Shown here: piece after piece, positions 9,862-18,800 of the stretch
Position numbering within the stretch: the stretch's first letter is position 1
Layout of the letters: each line of letters starts with the position of its first letter
NCBI GenBank assembly: GCA_938092005.1
Contig: CALKOU010000001.1
Coordinates: 62,001 to 126,000 of the forward strand
DNA: 64,000 bases
Source: an uncultured Flavobacteriaceae bacterium
GTDB taxonomy: Bacteria > Bacteroidota > Bacteroidia > Flavobacteriales > Flavobacteriaceae
Direction of reading: 5' to 3'
Translations under genes and position numbers: made by a program
Notes under the pieces: model-generated
What the model was told of the DNA's origin: nothing
The model's input: only the letters and a program-made list of their open reading frames with translations
Database searches by the model: none

Positions 9862-11298
9862 ATGTCCATACAACTTTCAGGAGATCATCCATTTGAAAAC
9901 GCACCATCCTTAGAGGCAAAGGCACTTCGAATTAATCTTAACGATAACATCTACGGCACATTTGCTGAGATTGGTGCTGGACAAGAAGTCGCGCGTCATT
10001 TTTTTAGATGTGGTGGGGCTTCTGGGACTATAGCCAAAACCATGAGTGCCTACGATAAGGATTTCAGTGATGCGATTTATGGAAGAGAAGATGATGGAAG
10101 GTATGTATCTGAATCACGTCTTAACAAAATGCTCGATTGGGAAATTGGCCTACTAGAAAAGCGAATTGATAGATCAAAAAATCAAAATAAGCTATTCTTT
10201 GCGTTTGCAAACACCGTAACAACCATAGACTTTGCAAAACGTTACAACGGACACGGTTGGATGGGTATTCGTTTTCAAACACAGCCCGATGAACCTTACT
10301 CCATGATTACTACCCACGTAAGGTTTCGAGAAAACGATGCAAAAGCACAACAACTAACCCTTGGTGTGATTGGTGTTAATCTTATTTATGGGGCTTTTTA
10401 TCAGCACGACAAGCCTAAAAAAATGCTTCAATACCTCTATGACCACATTGACCGTGACGCCATAGAAATTGATACCATTAATTTTACTGGCCCCCTTTTT
10501 AAAGACGTCGACAACCGGGTATTAAGCTTAGAGCTGGTACGGCTTGGCATGACCGATGCCGTCATGTTTGGTCCAGATGGTAATAATTTACTACCAGCAA
10601 GAGAACTTTACAAGAAAAATATCATTGCCATAAGAGGTAGTTTCCGACCTGTTACTAAAGTAAATGTGGACATGTATCGAAAGTCCATTGCCATTTTTGA
10701 AAAAGAACCTGATTCAAATCCAGACAATTCGCTCGTTATTTTTGAAATTACGCTTTCAAACTTAATGACAACTGGAGCCATTGACGAAGAAGATTTCATG
10801 GACAGGGCAAGATTATTGTGTTCACTGGGACAAACAGTAATGATTTCAAATTTTAAGGAATATTACCGACTTGCTGAATACTTTTCAGAATACACCAAAA
10901 AGAAGATTCGCCTAACCATGGGGGTCAACAACCTAATTGAAATTTTTAATGAAAAGTATTACCGTAACTTAAGTGGTGGCATACTTGAGGCATTCGGGAA
11001 ATTGTTCTTTAAAAACCTTAAAGTATACCTCTACCCCATTATTGATTCTAAAACGGGTACTATTACAGACAGTAATTCCTTACGTGTAAATCCAAGGCTC
11101 AAAGAATTGTATAATTTCTTTAAATACAACGATAAAGTTGTTGATATATTGGACTATAACACCGAAGACATGAAAATCTTTTCCCGAGATGTGCTAGAAC
11201 AAATCAAGGAAGGAAATCACGGCTGGGAAGACAAACTTCCTCAAGGAGTGTCTAAACTCATTAAGAGTAAAAAATTGTTTGGGTATAAGCCAAAATAA
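9862..11298 (+). CDS. Conserved protein of unknown function (about 478 aa)
   Basis: Long ORF; likely start MSIQLSGDHPFENAPSLEAKALRINLNDNIYGTFAEIGAGQEVARHFFRCGGASGTIAKTMSAYD. Confidence 0.8.
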   Translation: MSIQLSGDHPFENAPSLEAKALRINLNDNIYGTFAEIGAGQEVARHFFRCGGASGTIAKTMSAYDKDFSDAIYGREDDGRYVSESRLNKMLDWEIGLLEKRIDRSKNQNKLFFAFANTVTTIDFAKRYNGHGWMGIRFQTQPDEPYSMITTHVRFRENDAKAQQLTLGVIGVNLIYGAFYQHDKPKKMLQYLYDHIDRDAIEIDTINFTGPLFKDVDNRVLSLELVRLGMTDAVMFGPDGNNLLPARELYKKNIIAIRGSFRPVTKVNVDMYRKSIAIFEKEPDSNPDNSLVIFEITLSNLMTTGAIDEEDFMDRARLLCSLGQTVMISNFKEYYRLAEYFSEYTKKKIRLTMGVNNLIEIFNEKYYRNLSGGILEAFGKLFFKNLKVYLYPIIDSKTGTITDSNSLRVNPRLKELYNFFKYNDKVVDILDYNTEDMKIFSRDVLEQIKEGNHGWEDKLPQGVSKLIKSKKLFGYKPK

Positions 11299-11304
11299 GA
11301 CGCA

Positions 11305-11754
11305 CTAGCCTTCTAAAATTTGAGCGGCGTGTTCTTTTGTTTTAACCTTATTAATGACACGAACTATCGTACCAGAGGCATTAATAACAAATGTAGTACG
11401 ATGAATACCTTCAAATTCTTTTCCCATAAACTTTTTAGGCCCCCATACGCCAAAGGCGCTAATAGCACTGTGATCTTCGTCAGCAAGTAGTGGAAAAGGA
11501 AATGAAAATTTAGTAGCAAAATTTGCTTGCTTCTTAACACTGTCGGCACTTACCCCTAATAATTCATAGCCTTCGGCCTGTAGTGCAGCATAATGATCAC
11601 GCAAATCACAAGCCTCAGCGGTACATCCGGGGGTGTTGGCACGTGGATAAAAGAATACGATGAGTTTTTTTCCTTTGTAATCTTGATCAGACACAGACGC
11701 GCCTAAATGATTTTGACCTGAAAAAGCAGGCATTTGATCTCCTTCTTGTAGCAT
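11305..11754 (-). CDS. bcp: Thioredoxin-dependent thiol peroxidase (Bcp-type peroxiredoxin)
   Basis: FFYPRANTPGCTAEACDLRDHYAAL motif. Confidence 0.92.
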   Translation of the reverse strand: MLQEGDQMPAFSGQNHLGASVSDQDYKGKKLIVFFYPRANTPGCTAEACDLRDHYAALQAEGYELLGVSADSVKKQANFATKFSFPFPLLADEDHSAISAFGVWGPKKFMGKEFEGIHRTTFVINASGTIVRVINKVKTKEHAAQILEG

Positions 11755-11786
11755 TTTTTCTATTTTTAGACGTTAAAAATACAAAA

Positions 11787-12434
11787 ATGAACAAAGCCGA
11801 AAAGGTACAATTCGCAATAAAAAAGCTAGAAGAGTTTTATCCTACTATTCCTATACCGCTAGACCACAAGGATCCTTATACGTTACTCATTGCAGTATTA
11901 CTTTCGGCACAAAGCACCGATGTCAGAGTAAACCAAATAACACCAAAGCTTTTTGCCAAAGCAGATAACCCTACAGACATGATTAAACTAAGCGTTGACG
12001 AAATAAGGGAAATCATAAAACCTGTTGGATTATCCCCTATGAAATCAAAAGGCATACATGGGTTATCACATATCCTTTTAGAAAAACACAACGGAAACGT
12101 TCCTCAAAGTTTTGAGGATTTAGAAGCCTTACCAGCGGTAGGACATAAAACAGCTAGTGTCGTAATGGCTCAAGCGTTTGGTGTACCAGCATTTCCAGTA
12201 GATACGCACATACAACGATTAATGTACCGTTGGGGATTTTCAAACGGCAAAAACGTTGTTCAAACCGAACGCGATGCAAAAAGGTTGTTTCCAAAAGAAA
12301 AATGGAACGACTTACACTTGCAAATAATCTGGTATGGCAGGGAACACTGCCCTGCTAGAGGATGGGATGTATCAAAAGATATCATAACACAAACCATTGG
12401 CAGAAAAAGCGTACTTAAAAAATATGGCTATTAA
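11787..12434 (+). CDS. nth: Endonuclease III
   Basis: HhH-GPD motif LEALPAVGHKTASVVMAQAFGVPAFPVDTHIQR. Confidence 0.92.
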   Translation: MNKAEKVQFAIKKLEEFYPTIPIPLDHKDPYTLLIAVLLSAQSTDVRVNQITPKLFAKADNPTDMIKLSVDEIREIIKPVGLSPMKSKGIHGLSHILLEKHNGNVPQSFEDLEALPAVGHKTASVVMAQAFGVPAFPVDTHIQRLMYRWGFSNGKNVVQTERDAKRLFPKEKWNDLHLQIIWYGREHCPARGWDVSKDIITQTIGRKSVLKKYGY

Positions 12435-12571
12435 TTAGCAAGCGTGTCTGTGTATCCATTTGGTAAACGAATAGGATTATATGCAGCAGCATATTGCAGA
12501 ATCAATGCGACAGATGTTTTGCTTGGTTTAGGAGTATTATTAAGAGATGGCTTCGTGTAAATTTTATCCAT
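12431..12571 (-). CDS. Candidate 46-aa small protein downstream of the ECF sigma gene
   Basis: Reverse strand reads MDKIYTKPSLNNTPKPSKTSVALILQYAAAYNPIRLPNGYTDTLAN*; starts 36 bp after the sigma stop codon; absent from the supplied ORF list. Confidence 0.5.
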   Translation of the reverse strand: MDKIYTKPSLNNTPKPSKTSVALILQYAAAYNPIRLPNGYTDTLAN

Positions 12572-12607
12572 AAATTATTTTATGAGATAACGTTTACGCA
12601 TTTCTTT

Positions 12608-13189
12608 TTATTGTGTCATGATCAAATTCCGGTCGTCTATTAGTTTGCGCAAATTAATAAGTCCATAACGCATTCTACCTAACGAAGTGTTTATGCTCAC
12701 ATTGGTGCGTTCTGCTATCTCTTTAAAGCTCATATCCTGATACAAACGCATTTTAAGTACTTCGAATTGGTTTTGTGGTAGCTCAAGCATAAGCACATTC
12801 AAATCGTCTTTGATTTGATCATCAATAATCATGTCTTCGATATTAAGTGAAGGCTCTGATAAGCGAAAAAACACGTCTTGCTCATTGTCATACGCATTAT
12901 ACATGGGCATGCGTTGTTGTCGTCTAAAATGATCAATGATGAGGTTGTGGGCAATACGCATTACCCAAGACACAAAACGGCCTTTTTCGTTGTAAGCACC
13001 TTTTCTTAGGGTTTGAATCACTTTAATAAACGTATCTTGAAATACATCATCTGCAATTTCTCTATCTTTAATTTTAGAATAAATAAAACTGTAAATACGC
13101 TGTTTGTATTTCGATAGAAGGATTTCAAAAGAATCATTGTTCCCTTCTAGATACTGCTGAATAAGAATATTGTCGGAAAGCATAGACAT
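12608..13189 (-). CDS. ECF-type RNA polymerase sigma factor
   Basis: DVFQDTFIKVIQTL region 2 and FKEIAERTNVSINTSLGRMRYGLINLRK region 4. Confidence 0.92.
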   Translation of the reverse strand: MSMLSDNILIQQYLEGNNDSFEILLSKYKQRIYSFIYSKIKDREIADDVFQDTFIKVIQTLRKGAYNEKGRFVSWVMRIAHNLIIDHFRRQQRMPMYNAYDNEQDVFFRLSEPSLNIEDMIIDDQIKDDLNVLMLELPQNQFEVLKMRLYQDMSFKEIAERTNVSINTSLGRMRYGLINLRKLIDDRNLIMTQ

Positions 13190-13274
13190 AGGTTACTCTG
13201 GTTAAGATTAAAAAAATTAGTTGAGTATATGTCTATATCATGTGCAAATGTTATGCCGCTAATATAAAAATTAT

Positions 13275-13291
13275 ATTTTACAGTGTAAAAT
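13275..13291. promoter_or_regulatory. 17-bp perfect palindrome, candidate operator
   Basis: ATTTTACA-G-TGTAAAAT in the sigma/uvrA divergent intergenic region. Confidence 0.4.
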
Positions 13292-13342
13292 TACCTTCTT
13301 GCTTTTTAAATCATTTATGAATCAATATATTTATAGCTTGCT

Positions 13343-16108
13343 TTGGAAACGTTGAAAAAAGAAGAATACATAGAGATTATTGGTGCTCAAATGCACAACC
13401 TCAAAAATGTGGATGTTCAGATTCCCCGTCATAAATTTGTTGTGATAACAGGACTATCTGGATCCGGAAAATCAAGTCTTGCCTTTGATACCCTTTATGC
13501 TGAAGGACAACGGCGGTACGTAGAAAGTCTGTCTTCTTACGCCAGACAATTTTTAGGACGATTAAACAAGCCTAAGGTTGAGCAAATAAAGGGGATTGCC
13601 CCCGCAATTGCTATTGAGCAAAAAGTAATAAGCAATAATCCTCGCTCAACGGTGGGGACCGTAACCGAAATTTACGACTACCTCAAACTTCTTTTTGCAC
13701 GTATTGGGGAAACCTATTCCCCCATTTCTGGGAAAATCGTAAAAAGAGATGATGTGCAAGATGTCATAGCGTACATCAAAAAACGTGACGAAAGAACAAA
13801 GTTGCTCATCTTAGCACCATTAGTTGTTTCTAAAAACAGAACTCTTGAAGGTACTCTAGAACTCTACAAACAACAAGGTTATGCACGTTTATATGTTAAT
13901 GGAGCTGTAGTAAGAATTGACGCTGTGCAACCCAAATCCAAAGATGACGTTGCGCTTGTTATTGATCGTGTGGTTGTTAGTCATAATGAAGATTTTTATA
14001 ATCGATTAGCCGAATCTATTGAGACTGCATTTCACGAAGGAAACGGAAGTTTATTTGTTCATAGTATGCACGATGAAAGTAGGCAAGAGTACTCCAATCG
14101 GTTTGCTTTAGACGGCATCACCTTCACCCTTCCCAACGAGCATATGTTTAGTTTTAATAATCCGCTTGGTGCTTGCCCTGTGTGTGAGGGTTATGGAGAC
14201 CTAATTGGTATTGACGAACAATTGGTCATTCCCAATACAAACCTATCCGTTTATGACGGTGCCGTGGCACCTTGGAAAGGAGAACGCCTACAACGCTATA
14301 AAAACGATTTTATTAATGCTGCATATGAGTACGACTTCCCCATACACAAGCCTTACTTTGAACTTAATGATGAGCAAAAAAAACTATTATGGGATGGCAC
14401 AAAAGGCATAAAAGGGATTCACACATTTTTTGCAAAGCTTGAAGCCAAAAGCTATAAAATTCAAAACCGTGTGATGCTTTCACGATATAGAGGAAGAACA
14501 GTATGTAGTAGTTGCAAAGGGAAACGATTAAACGAAAAAGCAAGTTACGTACGCATAGACAAGCATACTTTAAGCGACTTGGTTGATATGCCAATTGTTA
14601 CACTATCCGAAACCATAACATCACTCCAACTTACCAAACACCAAAAACATATTGCACGAAGGCTTTTGGTTGAGATTAAGGACAGGTTGCACTTCCTTCA
14701 ACAAGTTGGCTTGGGATACCTTACACTTAACCGTCGCGCAAGCACCCTATCGGGTGGTGAATCGCAACGTATAAACTTAGCAACCTCGTTGGGAAGTAGT
14801 TTGGTTGGCTCATTGTACATCCTCGATGAACCCAGTATAGGGCTTCATCCAAAAGATACCGCACGATTAATAGAAGTATTGCACGGATTGCGTGATTTGG
14901 GAAATACTGTAATTGTTGTAGAGCATGACGATGATATCATGCGCGCTGCTGACGAAATCATTGATATAGGGCCAGACGCTGGTGTTTTTGGAGGGGAAAT
15001 TGTCGCACAGGGAACATTTAAGGATTTGCTCAAAGCAGATAGTTGGACGGGTAAATACCTTTCAAAACGAGCATCCATCCCATTTCCTAAAAAACGTATC
15101 AAGCCCAAAAAACAACTGGACATAAAAGGAGCAAGAGCGCATAACCTAAAAAACATTGATGTTGCTTTTCCGCTCAATATGTTAACGGTAGTAACAGGTG
15201 TTTCCGGCAGTGGAAAAAGTACGCTTGTAAAAGATATTTTATTGCCTGCTGTACGAAAAGAGAAAGATATTTATGGAGACAAAATTGGTGAGTTCTCTGG
15301 AATTGAGGGTGACCTAGACGCATTCCAAGAAATACAATACATTAGTCAAAAGCCTATTGGCTTGTCTTCAAGGTCAAATCCCGTGACCTACATCAAAGCC
15401 TACGATGAAATCCGTAAGCTGTTTGCCAAGCAAGCTGTGTCAAAGCAGCGCGGTTACCAAACCAAACACTTTTCATTCAATGTAGACGGAGGGCGTTGCC
15501 CAAATTGCAAAGGGGAAGGAACGGTTAAGATCGAAATGCAGTTTATGGCTGATGTAGATTTAGTTTGTGAAGAATGCTCAGGAAAACGCTTTCAAAAAGA
15601 ACTGTTAGAAGCAACCTTTGAAGGAAAAAACATTCACGATGTACTTTCTATGAGCATTGATGAAGCTGTTGCTTTTTTCCATCAACACAAGCAATCTAAA
15701 ATCAGTGACCGTTTACAACCACTTCAAGATGTAGGTATGGGCTATGTGTCTTTAGGACAGTCGTCCTCTACCCTATCGGGAGGTGAAGCGCAGCGTATCA
15801 AACTGGCAACCTTTTTATTGAAAGGTGCTCAAAAAGTTAAAACACTTTTTCTTTTCGACGAACCAACAACAGGGCTTCACATGCACGATGTTAAAAAATT
15901 AGTCGGCTCTTTTAGAGCACTTATTGAACGAGGACACTCACTCATTGTCATTGAACATAACATAAGCCTTATTGAGCAAGCCGATCATATTATTGATTTG
16001 GGGCCAGAAGGCGGTACAAAAGGAGGATATTTGCTAGCAACAGGTACACCCGAAGAAATCAATACAAATAAAAAATCAAGCCTTTACAATCAGCTACTTA
16101 AAGACTAA
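13343..16108 (+). CDS. uvrA: Excinuclease ABC subunit A
   Basis: GLSGSGKSSLAFDTLYAEGQRRYVESLSSYARQFLG, STLSGGESQRINLATSLGSSLVG, zinc-finger CxxC motifs; apparent TTG start. Confidence 0.97.
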   Translation: METLKKEEYIEIIGAQMHNLKNVDVQIPRHKFVVITGLSGSGKSSLAFDTLYAEGQRRYVESLSSYARQFLGRLNKPKVEQIKGIAPAIAIEQKVISNNPRSTVGTVTEIYDYLKLLFARIGETYSPISGKIVKRDDVQDVIAYIKKRDERTKLLILAPLVVSKNRTLEGTLELYKQQGYARLYVNGAVVRIDAVQPKSKDDVALVIDRVVVSHNEDFYNRLAESIETAFHEGNGSLFVHSMHDESRQEYSNRFALDGITFTLPNEHMFSFNNPLGACPVCEGYGDLIGIDEQLVIPNTNLSVYDGAVAPWKGERLQRYKNDFINAAYEYDFPIHKPYFELNDEQKKLLWDGTKGIKGIHTFFAKLEAKSYKIQNRVMLSRYRGRTVCSSCKGKRLNEKASYVRIDKHTLSDLVDMPIVTLSETITSLQLTKHQKHIARRLLVEIKDRLHFLQQVGLGYLTLNRRASTLSGGESQRINLATSLGSSLVGSLYILDEPSIGLHPKDTARLIEVLHGLRDLGNTVIVVEHDDDIMRAADEIIDIGPDAGVFGGEIVAQGTFKDLLKADSWTGKYLSKRASIPFPKKRIKPKKQLDIKGARAHNLKNIDVAFPLNMLTVVTGVSGSGKSTLVKDILLPAVRKEKDIYGDKIGEFSGIEGDLDAFQEIQYISQKPIGLSSRSNPVTYIKAYDEIRKLFAKQAVSKQRGYQTKHFSFNVDGGRCPNCKGEGTVKIEMQFMADVDLVCEECSGKRFQKELLEATFEGKNIHDVLSMSIDEAVAFFHQHKQSKISDRLQPLQDVGMGYVSLGQSSSTLSGGEAQRIKLATFLLKGAQKVKTLFLFDEPTTGLHMHDVKKLVGSFRALIERGHSLIVIEHNISLIEQADHIIDLGPEGGTKGGYLLATGTPEEINTNKKSSLYNQLLKD

Positions 16109-17556
16109 GACTTCCATTTCATTAATATGTTTTGTAAAGTTGGTGACAGTTTTAACAATATAACTCCTGCTCCGTAAAGGGCTGTAATCAAAATTGACTT
16201 TATCGCAATTGCTAGAACTGGATGTGTCGTAAGTTGCACAAATGACAACACCCAAAACAACATGCCAATCAGTAAAAATGCAATCCATGTTTTATTGGTG
16301 TAGGGTTGCGCTTGAAAATAATAATACACATATCCCATACGCAAATACGTAAATACAATGACCAGCGATGTTGTGGTAAGTGCAGCGCCATTAATGCCAT
16401 ATATCGGTATAAAAATATAATTCCCAACTACAACAAATAGTGCCATAAATATGGTTAGCATTAAGGATACATGATACTTTTTAGAATTGATTAAGATGGT
16501 GTTTGCTGCACCTGAGCTCATGGTAATTAATTTGGCAAATGAGATCATCAATACTACCCAAATCCCTGAACCATACCCTTTATCTTTCATAAGAGTAAAA
16601 AGATCATCAATACTGCCATTTACCAACAAAAAAAACCAACCTGCCAAAAGCAATAAATTGATAGAACTGTCTTTGTAAAGCGTTGCTATTTGTTGGGTAT
16701 TCTTCTCGTTTATTGCTTTTGCAATTAATGGATTTAGAATTTGAAAAAGCGCCCGTCCTGGGACTTCAATAAAAACAGCAATGTAAATGGCCACTGCGTA
16801 AAAAGCGGTTTCTTTAATAGCTAAATATTGAGAAAGCATGGCCTTATCAATGTCAATAATTAGGCTACCAGCAGAAGCTGCAAGCACCAAAAATAAGCTG
16901 TAGCGTAATAATTCATTTAAATTATTGGGCTTTTGCCATGAAAATTTAGGTGGTTGTATTTTGAATGCAATCCATACCATTAATAGCAAGCGCAGATAAT
17001 ACAACCCAACAAGCGCACCAAAGAAAACATCTAAATCAATGAGATCTGCAGCATACAAAAGCAAGAGTAACAGTATGCTTGCACGTGGGTAAATTTCTTT
17101 GAGCATATTGCCCATTACCGATTTAAAATGTACGCGCGCCCAAGAATAAAAAACCTCAAAATAGGCCGTGGCAAATGCCGTAGCAAAAATAACCCAAGCA
17201 TAGGTGGCAATAATGGGGTTTTCAACGGCAAGCATCTCAGCAATCAGGTCATGAAAAAAGAAAGCCAACAACCCTAGCGGCAATGCAATTATCAGGGGTA
17301 ATATTATCATATAGGATAAAAACCGCTGTTTGTCTACATCGGCATAACTACTATGAAATTTGATTATGGTTTGTGCGACTCCAAAACCAATAAGGGGCAT
17401 CAACAAATTTGAAGCCGACAACAAAAAAACAACTAGTCCTTGTTGTTCAGCACCAAAAAAATACGGGTAAAGTATCAGGGTATTTACGGCACCAATGGCA
17501 AATCCAAATAGGATACTTGCCAAGTTTTTTGTTGATTGGTTCGTTAGCATGTTCAT
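16105..17556 (-). CDS. Polysaccharide flippase / lipopolysaccharide biosynthesis membrane protein
   Basis: 483 aa, about 12 to 14 hydrophobic helices, oligosaccharide-flippase-like N-terminus (STKNLASILFGFAIGAVNTLILYPYFFG). Confidence 0.8.
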   Translation of the reverse strand: MNMLTNQSTKNLASILFGFAIGAVNTLILYPYFFGAEQQGLVVFLLSASNLLMPLIGFGVAQTIIKFHSSYADVDKQRFLSYMIILPLIIALPLGLLAFFFHDLIAEMLAVENPIIATYAWVIFATAFATAYFEVFYSWARVHFKSVMGNMLKEIYPRASILLLLLLYAADLIDLDVFFGALVGLYYLRLLLMVWIAFKIQPPKFSWQKPNNLNELLRYSLFLVLAASAGSLIIDIDKAMLSQYLAIKETAFYAVAIYIAVFIEVPGRALFQILNPLIAKAINEKNTQQIATLYKDSSINLLLLAGWFFLLVNGSIDDLFTLMKDKGYGSGIWVVLMISFAKLITMSSGAANTILINSKKYHVSLMLTIFMALFVVVGNYIFIPIYGINGAALTTTSLVIVFTYLRMGYVYYYFQAQPYTNKTWIAFLLIGMLFWVLSFVQLTTHPVLAIAIKSILITALYGAGVILLKLSPTLQNILMKWKS

Positions 17557-18800
17557 GGCAACGAACGTATTAATGTGAGATACGCTTCAGCAATTCTTGT
17601 GCGCGCATAAATATCAATTCCGGAGGTTTTATTAGAAATAGCATCTTTAGAAAACCATTCTAAGAGTGTTTTTTTTAGCAACACTTTATCTGTAAAAGAA
17701 GCATAAACACCCAAATCATGTTCATTGAATAGCGGCTCCATATCACTTGGCTTAGGACCAATCCCTAGCACAGGGCGTTGTGCCGCCATATATTCAAATA
17801 ATTTTCCATGGATAACGTTTTGTGTCATGGGCATGTTTATACCTAACAATAATAAGGCTTTTGCAGTAGATAAGCGTTCGTCAATCACGCTCTTAGGTTG
17901 ATATCCTAAAAACGCAACATGCGTATCTATTCCAAGTGCATGAATTTCATCTTTTATAGACGATGCTACAGTGCCGTAAATTTCAAGTGAAAACGCAGCT
18001 TTAAAATCAGCATCGGAAGCTATGAGCTCAGCAATGGCTAGCCATAAATGAGTAGGATTTTGTTGCACCTTTAAACTTCCCGTGTAAACCAATCCTTTAG
18101 TGCGGTTTTTTGGAATGGGTAAAAGCTTTTCATAACCGTTGGTTAACAGGGATATTTTAGAAGTGAATGTTGCAAAATCCTCTTTTAAGGAAGGTGCCGT
18201 TACTACAACATGATCGGCTTGTTGCAATACTTTTTGCTCTAAGGCGATGTGTTTTTTCTTTGTACTCCGTGTCATGGGCAGGCTGTGGTTTTGAAAAAAT
18301 CCTGTCCATGGGTCTCTAAAGTCGGCAACCCATAGTAGGTTTGCTTTTTGTTTTGCCATTAATCCTACCCTATGGAGCGAATGTGGAGGGCCCGATGTTA
18401 TCAAAACATCAAAAGGTTTTTGCTTGTGATGCATTAAAAAAAAGTCAGCGGCAGCATTTGCCCAATACACTCTAGCATCAGGGATAAAAAAATTAGCCCG
18501 CACCCAACGCACAAAACGTTTTATAATTCCCTTATTATTGCCCATATTTTCTCCTATCGGCTTTTTGGTCTGCTGAAATGGCTCCCATCCTGCAACACGA
18601 ACTATATTAATCGTTGGGTGAATTTTACTTTCAAGTTCAAAATCTTGTTGTGCAACACGTGGGTTTTGAGGTACAAAAACGGTAACATCCATACCTTGGC
18701 TAGCAAAGTGATTTGCAAGAAACAGCCAACGTTGCACACCCGAACCGCCTGTGGGCGGCCAGTAATAAACCGTTAATGCTATGCGTTTGATGTTATGCAA
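17553..18800 (-). CDS. Glycosyltransferase family protein (GT4-like)
   Basis: YYWPPTGGSGVQRWLFLANHFASQGMDVTVFVPQ and GKLFEYMAAQRPVLGIGP. Confidence 0.85.
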   Translation of the reverse strand: MHNIKRIALTVYYWPPTGGSGVQRWLFLANHFASQGMDVTVFVPQNPRVAQQDFELESKIHPTINIVRVAGWEPFQQTKKPIGENMGNNKGIIKRFVRWVRANFFIPDARVYWANAAADFFLMHHKQKPFDVLITSGPPHSLHRVGLMAKQKANLLWVADFRDPWTGFFQNHSLPMTRSTKKKHIALEQKVLQQADHVVVTAPSLKEDFATFTSKISLLTNGYEKLLPIPKNRTKGLVYTGSLKVQQNPTHLWLAIAELIASDADFKAAFSLEIYGTVASSIKDEIHALGIDTHVAFLGYQPKSVIDERLSTAKALLLLGINMPMTQNVIHGKLFEYMAAQRPVLGIGPKPSDMEPLFNEHDLGVYASFTDKVLLKKTLLEWFSKDAISNKTSGIDIYARTRIAEAYLTLIRSLP

